DNA of 64,000 bases from Certhia americana (lineage: Eukaryota > Chordata > Aves > Passeriformes > Certhiidae), in the NCBI GenBank assembly GCA_018697195.1, contig CM031861.1, positions 2,518,331 to 2,582,330 of the forward strand. The letters are read 5' to 3'. The translations under genes were made by a program, and so were the position numbers. The notes under the pieces are model-generated. The model saw only the letters and a list, made by a program, of their open reading frames with translations, searched no databases and was not told the DNA's origin. Each line of letters starts with the position of its first letter. Within the stretch, counting starts at the first letter, position 1. Below are positions 21,801 to 27,883 of the stretch, in pieces.

Positions 21801-23343
21801 GTGGATTCCACAGGAAAACAAACCAGCAAAAAGCAGGGACGCAAGACCACAGGATGATTTGTTTGGAATGGGTTTGGCTCTGCATCTCCAACGGTTTTTC
21901 TCTTAAAATCTTCATTCGGCACAGAAAAATCTGATTAAGTTTCTGTACCTGGAAGGCAACAGAACCCAGGGAAAACAAGCTTTTGTAAAAGGGAATGAGG
22001 GATCAAGGAATAATCTCTTCCCTGCTCCAGTTTTTGGAGAGGGAGCAAGACAGAAATTGCTTATAGCAAGAAAAAGAGAGCAAGCAGGTGGAAAACCTCC
22101 TGGAGGGACGGATCAGGTGAGTAAAGAGGCAACACCTCAGGGTCAGAACCTTTGGGATTTATGCCTCTATCCTTGCAAAAACATAGGGAGGGAAAAAGAG
22201 CCAGAAGGGGAGCAGATTCCACGAGAGGAAAAGGAGGCTATTTGGGACATCGCCTGCCAGTCTGACAGCCGTGACAAGGAGCAGCCTATGGGATGCACGG
22301 CACATCCCAGCAGCCATCTGGCCGTGCCAGAGGAGCCACAGCGGGCAGGGAGAGGAGGCTCCAGGGAGGAGCACGAGGAAGGGCGGAGGCTCCGGCTGCT
22401 TACCCAGTCGGACATAGAGGACGTACTGCATGGAATCCCGCGGCTCCGTGTACAGGATGCTCCCGCGCATGCTGAGCCAGATGATGGCCAGCTCGGCGAT
22501 CATGCAGCTCAGCAGGATTCCCAAGTAGCCCCGGCCGTGGTCCACCAGGTTCAGGGAGCACGTCTCGTTGGGATTGTACACCAGGCCGAAGAGCACCACC
22601 GAGAGGATCACAAACCTGCCAGGCAGGAAAGCCAAGGGAAAACGTGGAATATCCCACAGCTGCTTCCCCCCTCAGTGCCCTACAGCTCCTTATATTAATC
22701 TTCATTTGGGCCCCAAATCCCCACAAGACATCCAGAGGCCCTGCTACTCCCGTCAGAACCATTTCATCCATGCCATGCCAATTATCCCATGGGATTTGCC
22801 ACTCCAGAGAAGTTGTGGCTGCCCTTGGATTCAAGGCCAAGTTGGATGGGGCTTGGAGCAACCTAGTGGGATCTGTCCCCATCCATGTCAGGGGTTTGGA
22901 ATTGGATGGTCTTTAACCATCTCTTCCAACCCAAACCATTCCAGGATTCCGTGCTTGTTTTTCCCAAGCTTCTGTACAGAAACATAGCCCAAAACTCCAG
23001 TGGAGAATCTTGGGTGGCACAGGAAGATAACAAGAAGCTCTGCTTAGGCTCTTTGGAAGTAGGCTAGAACTTGGAACAGAGCTTAGCTACAAAAACAGAA
23101 GCTGGAAAAATGTTGGTGTCCATCAGGAATGCCCCAACCAAACTTTCCAGCCCCACGTAGAAGTGCAGAAGGAATTTCCAGCCGTGCCAGGAATAGCCAG
23201 AAGAATTCCTGGATGAATTCCAAGCATCCTTGTGCCCTTCTCACTTACCAGGTGGTGTGAAGGAGGAAGAGGAAGACGGCTGGCAGAACCAGGTCATCGC
23301 TGCCCACAGACCAGCGCCGGCGGAACACGACAATCCCTGGCAT
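686..23343 (-). CDS. DAGLA: Diacylglycerol lipase alpha, spliced CDS, N-terminal 618 codons (3' part beyond left edge)
   Basis: This is the plasma-membrane sn-1-specific diacylglycerol lipase that makes the endocannabinoid 2-arachidonoylglycerol in neurons (family knowledge). The coding joins are 23343-23249, 22615-22404, 20473-20372, 19916-19778, 16550-16463, 12966-12832, 12158-12081, 11235-11111, 10162-10006, 9814-9731, 9611-9534, 5637-5557, 4196-4054, 2797-2729, 1752-1680 and 882-686. Reading phase is kept across every junction and no stop occurs. Hydrophobic spans at roughly residues 20-44, 60-80, 103-125 and 137-157 match the four membrane segments. The nucleophile elbow GHSLG gives Ser473 and the GKDLVP motif gives Asp525. 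From recall of the human protein these correspond to Ser472 and Asp524. The family's catalytic His and C-terminal tail are not in the window. The start is supported by an in-frame TGA at 23367-23365. DAGLB is excluded because the N-terminus ([17 protein letters not shown]) and core match DAGLA far better. Confidence 0.97.
933..948. repeat. Poly(A) tract in intron 16
   Basis: A run of about 15 to 16 A beside a GAGAGAGAGAGGAGGGAGGA purine tract, close to the exon 17 acceptor. On the minus strand it is a T-rich tract that may add to the acceptor's pyrimidine stretch. Confidence 0.8.
981..1170. repeat. Dispersed repeat B, copy 1
   Basis: About 190 bp closely resembling 2480-2668 in the same orientation. 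Shared blocks include TTTTCTTTCACAC, AACAGAAGTGTCCAGGAAAA, GGAACAAT, AAGGACAGGAAAA, and GATCCAA. It does not resemble CR1. Its origin is unknown to me. Confidence 0.75.
1680..1752 (-). CDS. DAGLA: DAGLA exon 16: [19 protein letters not shown] (residues 529-553)
   Basis: The 73 nt encode [19 protein letters not shown] and STKPK, the helix after the acid strand. The acceptor TCTCTTCCAG precedes 1752 and the donor AAG|GTAAGG follows 1680. A diverged minisatellite begins directly upstream of the acceptor (plus positions 1757 on) and supplies much of the pyrimidine-rich sequence there. Confidence 0.96.
1757..1900. repeat. Diverged minisatellite next to the exon 16 acceptor
   Basis: Around five to six imperfect units of about 20 to 25 bp on the theme GAAGATGTGACTCTGGAAAA. 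The array begins about 5 bp outside the exon 16 boundary. On the transcript strand it is a pyrimidine-rich run of TCTTCC motifs leading into the acceptor. Confidence 0.7.
2480..2668. repeat. Dispersed repeat B, copy 2
   Basis: Direct-orientation partner of 981-1170, about 1.5 kb away in the neighbouring intron. Small indels separate the copies, for example an extra GGGAATCAGGAAGATAAAC here. Confidence 0.75.
2729..2797 (-). CDS. DAGLA: DAGLA exon 15: acid residue exon, GC donor (residues 506-528)
   Basis: The exon encodes [20 protein letters not shown] and VP. The aspartate of VLGKDLVPR (residue 525) is the acid of the catalytic triad by comparison with recalled human Asp524. The acceptor is TCTCTTCCAG before 2797. 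The donor reads CCCAG|GCAAGT, a GC rather than a GT site. Protein continuity fixes this junction, because exon 16 must supply the third base of Arg529, and no GT at that point keeps the frame. Confidence 0.95.
2798..4053. other. Intron 14
   Basis: 1256 bp of unique-looking sequence. I found no CR1, tandem array or coding signal. Confidence 0.8.
4054..4196 (-). CDS. DAGLA: DAGLA exon 14: nucleophile exon with GHSLG (residues 459-505)
   Basis: The exon encodes [19 protein letters not shown], then [18 protein letters not shown] and [10 protein letters not shown]. The GHSLG elbow carries the catalytic serine (residue 473 here) at the plus-strand triplet near 4154-4152. FAYSPPGGL is a DAG-lipase signature that follows the next strand. 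The acceptor TTTTTTTTAG precedes 4196 and the donor AG|GTAGGT follows 4054. Confidence 0.97.
4344..4545 (-). mobile_element. CR1 3'-end fragment
   Basis: Read on the plus strand it goes from AATCATGGAATC through GGCAGGGACACCTTCC, GGCCTGGAACACTTCCAGGG, to GGGAAACCTGTGCCAGGGCC, which is the reverse complement of a CR1 tail. It includes the terminal ATTCTATG-like end. Confidence 0.9.
5297..5411 (+). mobile_element. Short CR1 tail
   Basis: About 115 bp: TGGATGGGGCTTGGAACAAC, CATGGCAGGGGGTG, then CCCTTCCAACCCAAACCATT. It is adjacent to a short A run that precedes it. Confidence 0.88.
5557..5637 (-). CDS. DAGLA: DAGLA exon 13: [20 protein letters not shown] (residues 432-458)
   Basis: The 27 codons encode an amphipathic helix, [20 protein letters not shown], and the loop QAFGRDL just before the nucleophile strand. 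The acceptor TTCCCACAG lies before 5637 and the donor CTG|GTGAGT after 5557. The phase is 0 at both ends. Intron 12 upstream of it, at 3.9 kb, is the longest gap within the catalytic exons. Confidence 0.96.
6568..6910. repeat. Dispersed repeat A, copy 1
   Basis: About 340 bp matching 11581-12038 in the same orientation. It begins TTAGTTATTCCAGAGAG, includes GTTAAACACAGCA and a short tandem of AAATCTAAATCAGGGAT units. It continues through AACAGTGCTGACTCTCTTGC to GAGGGGCAGAAAGGC. No homology to CR1 is visible. Confidence 0.82.
7346..7505 (-). mobile_element. CR1 3'-end fragment, diverged
   Basis: Reverse complement of a CR1 tail: GGTTTGGGTTGAAAGGGACA, then ACAGGGACATGTTCCATTAG, and GGCTGCTCCAAGCCCTATC. 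It ends at TTCTCTGGGAAAC. Its divergence from the tail consensus suggests an old insertion. Confidence 0.82.
7978..8000 (+). repeat. C11-T12 homopolymer junction
   Basis: Eleven C followed directly by twelve T. TTCTAATCCC occurs both just before and about 10 bp after the tract, so the run lies between two short direct repeats. Confidence 0.85.
8602..8709 (-). mobile_element. CR1 tail, left arm of an inverted pair
   Basis: Reads TGAATCATGGAATTGTGGAA, then GGTTTGGACTGGAAGGGACC and AGGCTGCTCCAAGATCCATC on the plus strand, i.e. a CR1 tail in reverse. It is joined almost directly to a CR1 tail in forward orientation. Confidence 0.85.
8717..8796 (+). mobile_element. CR1 tail, right arm of an inverted pair
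   Basis: The forward CR1 3' terminus: CCCATGGCAGGGGTTGGAAC, TCTTTAAAGTCCCTTCCAAC, then CCAAACCATGCCAGGATT. It is complementary over tens of bases to 8602-8709, so the segment could fold back as a hairpin. Confidence 0.82.
9534..9611 (-). CDS. DAGLA: DAGLA exon 12: [11 protein letters not shown] and the regulatory-loop region (residues 406-431)
   Basis: The exon encodes [20 protein letters not shown] and TWLGHK. In DAGL the region between this strand and the nucleophile carries an inserted loop thought to gate the active site (family knowledge). The codons are markedly GC-rich compared with the flanking introns. The acceptor TTCTTCCAG precedes 9611 and the donor AAG|GTGGGG follows 9534. It is separated from exon 11 by only 119 bp. 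Confidence 0.95.
9612..9730. other. Intron 11, 119 bp
   Basis: The shortest intron in the gene, flanked by phase-0 exons. It has a standard GTAAGT donor and TTCTTCCAG acceptor. Confidence 0.93.
9731..9814 (-). CDS. DAGLA: DAGLA exon 11: hydrolase core beta strands (residues 378-405)
   Basis: The 28 codons encode [18 protein letters not shown] and [10 protein letters not shown]. These are the paired core strands and the conserved RGTxS motif, where the oxyanion region lies in lipase class 3 folds. The splice sites are TTCCAG before 9814 and AAA|GTAAGT after 9731. The phase is 0 on both sides. Confidence 0.96.
10006..10162 (-). CDS. DAGLA: DAGLA exon 10: Cys-rich segment, [15 protein letters not shown] (residues 325-377)
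   Basis: The exon reads [20 protein letters not shown], then [20 protein letters not shown] and [11 protein letters not shown]. It carries the second half of the cysteine cluster and the conserved [19 protein letters not shown] entry into the lipase core. The acceptor is CCCCGCAG before 10162 and the donor is GCT|GTAAGG after 10006. This protein runs one residue ahead of recalled human numbering at the active serine. The extra residue may be the third cysteine here. Confidence 0.96.
10163..11110. other. Intron 9
   Basis: 948 bp without CR1 or tandem arrays that I can see. The plus-strand open frames here are not supported as genes. Confidence 0.8.
11111..11235 (-). CDS. DAGLA: DAGLA exon 9: [14 protein letters not shown] and the start of the Cys-rich segment (residues 284-324)
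   Basis: The exon encodes [20 protein letters not shown], then [21 protein letters not shown]. The YGWP motif is characteristic of DAG lipases, near the start of the hydrolase domain. The acceptor ATCTTTCAG precedes 11235 and the donor TC|GTGAGT follows 11111. The exon ends inside Ser325 within a cysteine cluster that exon 10 completes. Confidence 0.96.
11581..12038. repeat. Dispersed repeat A, copy 2, with expanded internal tandem array
   Basis: Partner of 6568-6910, about 115 bp longer. The extra length lies mainly in the array of AAATCAGGGATAAATC units (about 11749-11880), plus a local duplication of ATCACCTCAT. It ends about 40 bp from the exon 8 donor. Confidence 0.82.
11749..11880. repeat. 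GGGATAAATCAAAATCA minisatellite
   Basis: About seven imperfect 17-bp units, the first three nearly identical. The array lies within dispersed repeat A copy 2; copy 1 has only three to four degenerate units. Confidence 0.85.
12081..12158 (-). CDS. DAGLA: DAGLA exon 8 (residues 258-283)
   Basis: The 26 codons encode [20 protein letters not shown] and LDLKNA. The acceptor is ACTTCCAG before 12158 and the donor is GCG|GTAAGT after 12081. The exon is phase 0 at both ends. Copy 2 of an unrecognised dispersed repeat ends about 40 bp away on the intron side. Confidence 0.95.
12159..12831. other. Intron 7
   Basis: 673 bp. Apart from the two-copy duplication at 12268-12488 it holds nothing I can identify. 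Confidence 0.82.
12268..12488. repeat. Two-copy tandem duplication in intron 7
   Basis: Two units of roughly 107 and 114 bp lie head to tail. Shared blocks are GAATCCCAA, AAAACCC, AATAAAATAAA, CAATCTGCAAACCTCAA, and GGAATTTTTCCT. Copy 2 has an extra block around TTTCCTACTGGC. Confidence 0.8.
12832..12966 (-). CDS. DAGLA: DAGLA exon 7: [14 protein letters not shown]...VPSDIIAGL (residues 213-257)
   Basis: The exon has 45 whole codons. It encodes the helical [20 protein letters not shown] segment and [14 protein letters not shown], which in both DAGL paralogues precedes the alpha/beta-hydrolase fold. The splice sites are TTTGCAG before 12966 and GAG|GTGGGA after 12832. It begins and ends in phase 0, so skipping it would keep the frame. 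Confidence 0.96.
13405..13600. repeat. Degenerate minisatellite
   Basis: Four to five poorly conserved units of about 35 to 45 bp built on CCCAGACCTGGGATCC and TTTTGCCCATATTTA. The units have drifted, so an old array is likely. Confidence 0.65.
15058..15461 (+). repeat. Dispersed repeat C, copy 1
   Basis: About 400 bp whose reverse complement recurs at 27884-28305. Shared blocks include CACCTGGGCAAGGTGACCTG, GATGTGCTCTCAGGGAGAAG, GGGAGCTGCCAGGGCACAAA, and AGCTGGGAGCTGGCAGG. No CR1 signature is present, and I do not know the family. Confidence 0.82.
16463..16550 (-). CDS. DAGLA: DAGLA exon 6: cytosolic linker with [10 protein letters not shown] (residues 183-212)
   Basis: The 88 nt encode [18 protein letters not shown], then [11 protein letters not shown], a linker between the membrane bundle and the hydrolase. 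The acceptor TTATTCCCAG lies before 16550, and the donor TCG|GTGGGT follows 16463. The double cysteine just after a basic, hydrophobic segment could be a lipidation site, which is inference only. Confidence 0.95.
16948..17040 (-). mobile_element. Short CR1 tail
   Basis: CACAGAATCATGGAATGCTT, then GGGTTGGATGGGACTTTTAG and CACTCCCTGCCACAG, the reverse of a CR1 terminus. Only about 90 bp survive. Confidence 0.82.
17965..18172 (-). mobile_element. CR1 3'-end fragment
   Basis: The plus strand shows GGAATGGTTTGGGATGGAAG, CCCCTGCCACGGGCAGGGTC, TTGCTCCAAGCCCCATCCAG, and CTCACAGGGAAGAATTTTTT. It is a clean tail of about 208 bp in the same strand sense as DAGLA. Confidence 0.92.
19095..19262 (+). mobile_element. 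CR1 3'-end fragment
   Basis: GAAGCTGTGGCTGCCCCGTC, CTTGGAACAACCTGGTACAG, and GGTATCCCTGCCCATGGC, with a degraded terminus. It lies a little over 100 bp from the next CR1, in the same orientation. Confidence 0.88.
19383..19765 (+). mobile_element. CR1 fragment abutting the exon 5 donor
   Basis: About 380 bp, reaching back into the AGGACAAGAGAAG segment and on through GGGACAGATGGGATCTTGGG, GAGAAGTTGTGGCTGCCCCA and ATGATCTTTAAGGTCCCTTG. Its 3' terminus lies about 12 bp from the exon 5 boundary at 19778, on the antisense strand of the gene. Confidence 0.9.
19778..19916 (-). CDS. DAGLA: DAGLA exon 5: TM4 and the basic juxtamembrane segment (residues 137-182)
   Basis: The exon encodes [20 protein letters not shown], the fourth helix. 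It is followed by a strongly basic cytosolic stretch ([18 protein letters not shown]) that leads into the catalytic half. The acceptor is TTTTTCAG before 19916 and the donor is AG|GTGAGA at 19777/19776. A CR1 fragment ends only about 12 bp beyond the donor on the intron side. Confidence 0.96.
19917..20371. other. Intron 4
   Basis: The 455 bp show no repeat or coding signal I can name. Confidence 0.82.
20372..20473 (-). CDS. DAGLA: DAGLA exon 4: TM3 region (residues 103-136)
   Basis: The 102-nt exon encodes [20 protein letters not shown], the third membrane helix, and then the loop [14 protein letters not shown] between helices 3 and 4. The acceptor is TTTTTTCCAG before 20473 and the donor is G|GTACGG after 20372. 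The phase is 1 at both ends, so the exon length is a multiple of three. Confidence 0.96.
20474..22403. other. Intron 3
   Basis: 1.9 kb without CR1. A G run near 21588 and an A/C-rich patch at 21470-21560 are the only local oddities. Confidence 0.8.
22404..22615 (-). CDS. DAGLA: DAGLA exon 3: end of TM1, extracellular loop, TM2 (residues 32-102)
   Basis: The 212 nt encode the rest of the first membrane helix ([13 protein letters not shown]), a short outside loop, the second helix ([20 protein letters not shown]), and the inside loop with [17 protein letters not shown]. The splice sites are CTGGCAG before 22615 and G|GTAAGC after 22404. The loop contains an N-E-T glycosylation sequon at residues 48-50. 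The strand assignment is firm because the frame joins exon 2 at Trp32 and exon 4 at Ala103 without error. Confidence 0.96.
22616..23248. other. Intron 2
   Basis: 633 bp with one CR1 tail (22800-22958) and otherwise unique sequence. Confidence 0.85.
22800..22958 (+). mobile_element. CR1 tail with internal deletion
   Basis: CCAGAGAAGTTGTGGCTGCC is followed directly by TTGGATTCAAGGCCAAGTTG, so the usual CCATCCCTGGAAGTG block is mostly lost. It ends ACCCAAACCATTCCAGGATT. Confidence 0.88.
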
Positions 23344-23387
23344 GGCTGGCGGGTCCCGGGAAGTTCAGCAGGCACAGCACTCACCTC
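23249..23387 (-). CDS. DAGLA: DAGLA exon 2: 44 nt of 5'UTR and start codon, residues 1-31
   Basis: The exon reads 44 nt of leader, ATG at 23343-23341, then residues 1-31 and two bases of Trp32. The N-terminus [17 protein letters not shown] is the conserved cytosolic leader, and the first membrane segment begins at LPAVFLFLL. The acceptor is TTCTTTTCCAG before 23387 and the donor is TG|GTAAGT at 23248. An in-frame TGA at 23367-23365 rules out extension upstream. Position -3 of the start is G, an adequate Kozak context. The first exon bases GAG are followed at once by GTGAGT, so the acceptor is a NAGNAG site fused to a donor-like site. Confidence 0.95.
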
Positions 23388-26379
23388 CTGGAAAAGAACA
23401 GAAGCAAAGCTGCTGCTGAGACTCTCCAGACCCTTCTGGAGAGCCCCACAACCTGGGAGCCATCCTGGCTAATCCCAGAGCTGCCTCCTTCCAGCACCAG
23501 GGGGCACGGCATACTCGGCAAGGAGGGCCTGGGGTTGAAGGAGTGGGAAGTATTAGGTGAAGCTGGTGTGTAACTCATCCAGCTCCACTTCATGGGATTA
23601 CCTGGAATCCTGTTAGGCTGTGATGGTGAGCAGCCACCGTGGGATTTGGGACAGGTCATCCTAGCCTCAAATCTCTGGAAAACCCTGTTACTGTGTTTTT
23701 CCATGGACAAACCTGCTGCCAGGCTCTCATTGTCTCACAGTTCCCCCCTCTCTACTTGGCTCAGGAAGCCAAAACATCCATTAACAATCAGTGGCAGTGT
23801 CTAGGGAACTATGAACTGTCTCCCAACAGCACTTCCAGTGAGGATACTGGCTCCTAGGAGATCTCCCCCTGGACCAGCAGGAGCATCCTGCCAGCCCCAC
23901 ATCCCCATTGCATCCGTACCAGCCCTGAGGCATGACCAATTCCAAGGTGGAAGATTGAGGAGCTGCTGTTCCTCCCTGCATTTTGTTTGTGCTCCTATTT
24001 TTAGGGCTTCCCAAACCCTTTGGAAAATAGAAACAGGAGCAAAGTCACGAGACTGCACAGGGCTCTCCAGCCTCCTCCAGCACAGCCATCCCACTCCATC
24101 CCAGCTGGCTGTACTCCAAGCTGCTCCAGAGGGACTCTGGCAGCACACCTTATCCCACTCCTGCCTTCCTGGCTCAACCCACAACCAGGAATTTTCCTTG
24201 ATTTTGCCGAGAATCCGGGACGGCATCTTTGCACTCTGCCCACAGCCACCAGCGATTTCTGGGTTAGGGGATCAGTCCTGTCCCTCTTTCCATGCCCTAA
24301 TCCCTGTCCCACCTCTTATCTGTGCTACCAAGGAATGCTACACTTCACCTGTGCCTCTCTGCTCCAAGCTCTTCCAACTGATCCATCTCAGTTCCCAACC
24401 CCACCAACCTCCCAATTCCCACATCCACACACTGCTGCTGGAGTGCTCCATCCATGGCCTACTGTGGCCATGCTGTTGCAAAGCTGCACTTACAAATCCA
24501 TAAGTGTTCTTGGGTTTTTGCCTCAGTGTACCCAACAGCAAACTGCCAGGTCAGGACAAAGCGTCCTCATTCATTACTTACAACAGGATTTCCAACAGCA
24601 TTCCCAAGGAATATCACCTGCAATACTTCCTGTACCAGGCAAAAAAACCCCACACTTGGATATGATGCCCCTAATTTAGCATTGTGGGTAAAACAAATTA
24701 GAAATGGAAGGATATCCATAGAATTCCAGCATAACTTAGATAAGAAGGGAGCTTGAAGATGATCCAGTTCCATCTCCCTGTCATGGATTGGGACACCTCC
24801 CACCAGTCCAGGTTGCTCATGACTTAAACTAAGTTGAACCCTTCGAGTAACACAGATGTTGGGTTTGAGACAGTCCACGGCACCAATTCCCACCCTGTCC
24901 CACTAAATTCAACCCAGCAGTCTGGTGTGGTTACCCCAACGCTTCCCAGAACATCCCAAATCCAGAGTCTCTTCTCCTGTGCCGACGCCCACAGGCACTG
25001 GAATGGATCCTCCAACCCCGTCGCAGCCACCCATTACCGAAAACCTACACAATCCCCTCAAATTCCAGGAGATTCCATAGTTAACAGGCTGCTTCCAGCT
25101 GAAGGAAACGCTCCATTCCACAAACAAAGCAAATGCGAAATTCCAACGCCATTTGGATTCCCACTTCCTCAGCACAGAATAATCAGAGCGCTGGGTACAT
25201 TCCAGCTCTACCTTCACTCCTCTGGCCATCTGGAGACTCCCTCCCAGCCCCATCGTGCCTGTCATTCACCACCCAGGATAGCTGGGATATCACAAACCCC
25301 GAATACACCTCCAGCTCTCTCACTGCCTTTGGACAGCACTTCCCAGCCCAGCTCTGTTCCCATCATCCCTCAGCTGCATCCCACCAACGCGCTTTCCGGA
25401 ACTCTTCCACCCCTCCAGTTGGGCTCTCCCAGTTCCCAACACCCTCTCCCAGTTTGAAAAGAAAGATATCAACGATGGCAAACAAATATCCAATGTGGAT
25501 TCTTTATGTACAGCAACAGATGGGGACGGAGCGCAGAAGCCTGTCGCTCACTGTCACATATGGGAATCACTCACTGTGGAACTGTCACTCCACTTACCAG
25601 GCTCTCAGGGCAGGAACATTCCCAATTAATTCCCAAAGATGCCCGAATTTAAACCAGGAGGTTCGGGGCTTTGCCCCTGCTTTGGAAAGGAGGGAGATGA
25701 TGGAAAGCCTGAGGCTGGAAAACCCACCAGATAAAGCTCTCACTGCAAGGATTCCTCAGCTTCATCCCAGCACAGCATATCCCAGGAACTGTGTTTTAAG
25801 ATGCTGAAGATATGATCCAGCTGAGGAATTCAGAGGAACCGGAAGGTTGGAGTGCAAACAGTCCTGAGACCACTGACCCCAGCTCTGCAACAGCAAGAGC
25901 CCTCACACTGCCCCTAAAACTGCTGGAAAGAGCCAAACATTCCCAAGATTTTGAAAGCTGAATCCCAGGAAAAGCAGTCCCAAGGTCCCAACACTGAAAT
26001 AAGGGAAGCACATGCACAAGGAGTCCCCTCAGAGCCGGGCAAGATCTAGGGAAGCAGGAATCTTACATGGCATGTGGTCCAGCCGCTGCGCATCCTTCTC
26101 TCCCAGAAGGGTATTTCAGGAAAAGTGCATATCCAGGGAGACAGGCATCACAAGCTCAGGAGGGAACAGCAAACTCTTCCCGCAGCCATTGAAAATCCCA
26201 CTCGGCAAAGGGAAGCACAGTGTGGGAACTGGGATCTGCCTGCCCACAGAGCCGGGCATCATCCTCAGAGCGACTCCCTCCCTGCACCTCATTTATCCAC
26301 CGGGAATGCCGAGAGCCAGAGGTCGTGACTCCCCCCTTCCACACCCCCCAGCACCCTCTGGAAGGAAGTGACATCATCC

Positions 26380-26560
26380 CTATTCTGAGGAGATTGTACG
26401 TGAATTGTGGGAAGGAGGACTGGGAGCGAGAGCGGGCGATGCTGTCAGAGATGCGGAGCCGGGAGAGGAGGAAAACCCTCGAGCGGCACAAACCTCCTCC
26501 CTCTTTCCACCAGGAAACCGGGAACGCTGCCGGGAGCCCTCGGACACCACCATGGCATCG
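26380..26560. other. CpG-rich islet in intron 1
   Basis: A short block with CpGs well above its surroundings (GAGCGAGAGCGGGCGATGCT, GAGCCGGGAGAGG, CTCGAGCGGCAC). Two plus-strand frames and one minus-strand frame stay open across it. One plus frame reads LRRLYVNCGKEDWERERAML, which looks protein-like but matches nothing I recognise. It could be an enhancer, alternative first exon or chance. Confidence 0.3.
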
Positions 26561-27083
26561 GGCTGGGAAAGGCTTCTGGCTATGGACTCTCCAGTGAATG
26601 GCCAGGGGGAGGGGACTTGGATGGGACACAAAAGGGACACACAGAGGGGGCCACCCCGGGCACAGAAAGGAGACTGTTCCAGAGGAGCCTCTCCCGGCCT
26701 TTCCAACCGTTAATTCCTTGTGACATGCTCTGGGCTATGACAGGATGTGGGGGAAGGGGAGAATTAGCTGTCTGTAGGGAAAGGCTTAGGGAAAAGAGCA
26801 AGAGAGAAAAATGCTACAGTGAGACAACATTCCAGCTAAACCTCGGAGACTTAGGCTAATCCAACAGCCCATCCCATCTGACATGAGCCTCCTTAGGGAG
26901 AAGTACACCAGGAAATAAAGCTGAAGGGAAAAGGCTGTGCCTGGATCCTGCATGCCAGGAGTCCACCCACACCACAGCAACACCCCCAGAGTCACCCACT
27001 CCCTCCACCCAAATCCAGGCAGGATTTGCTCCAAGCTCCCAGAACAGCAGATTCCCGAGGCACCCACACAGCCCAATGCTCCA

Positions 27084-27486
27084 ACCCCCTGCAATCCTCA
27101 TGCCTGCATCCACACGCTCACAACCCCTCTGCAATTCCCCATCCCTATATCTAAAGGTTCATGAACCTCTGTAATTCCCCATCCCTGCAAATCCCCATTC
27201 CTGCATCCACAGACTCATAACCCCCTGCAATTGCCCATCCCTGCATCAACGGGTTCACAACTGCCTGCAATTCCCCATCCTTGCAATTCTCCATTACTGC
27301 CTCCACAGGTTCACAATCCTCTGTAAATTCCCAATCCTGCATCCACATGCTTACAACCGCCTACAATTCCCCATCCCTGCATCCACAGGCTCAAAACCCC
27401 CTGCAAATCCCCCTCCCTGCAATTCCCCACCCTGTATCCATAGGTTCGCAACCCCCTACAATTCCCCATCCCTGCATCCACAGGCT
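27084..27486. repeat. 39-bp minisatellite
   Basis: Nine to ten imperfect units on CCCCTGCAATTCCCCATCCC plus TGCATCCACAGGCTCACAA. Some units have an extra half unit inserted (CCTGCAATTCCCC). The transcript strand is purine-rich. Confidence 0.9.
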
Positions 27487-27883
27487 AACTTAGCATTCCC
27501 ACTTCTAAAACCTCCCCCTGGTTCCCAACCTCCTGCTGTTTAGAGTAAAAGATGGGAGGCCAAACCCAGGCTGAAACTGGATCTGCTGGGAGTTTTTTCT
27601 CCCTCTGCGAGATCCCTGGGGATGCCTGCATGGAGTAAGCCCTGCTATCCCAATACTCCTTCCATACCTTTTCCTTCAGGCACCTGATGGCACTTTCACA
27701 AGACCCAGGTATGACAAAGCAATCCCATCTCATCTCTGCCAGCACCCTCCTCTTCCAGCTGCAAATTCCAGAGTCCTCCAGTGTGACTCACCCAAGGAAA
27801 TTCCCTCAAACCGAGCCAGATGTTTGCCTTCACTGCTCAGGGCTACAGAATTCCCCCCAAAAATTGGATTTGTAGGTCTCAGT

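Noticed and set aside
22057..22698. A 213-codon plus-strand open frame
   Set aside because: It overlaps DAGLA exon 3 in antisense. The real protein is on the minus strand and the frame has no recognisable domain.
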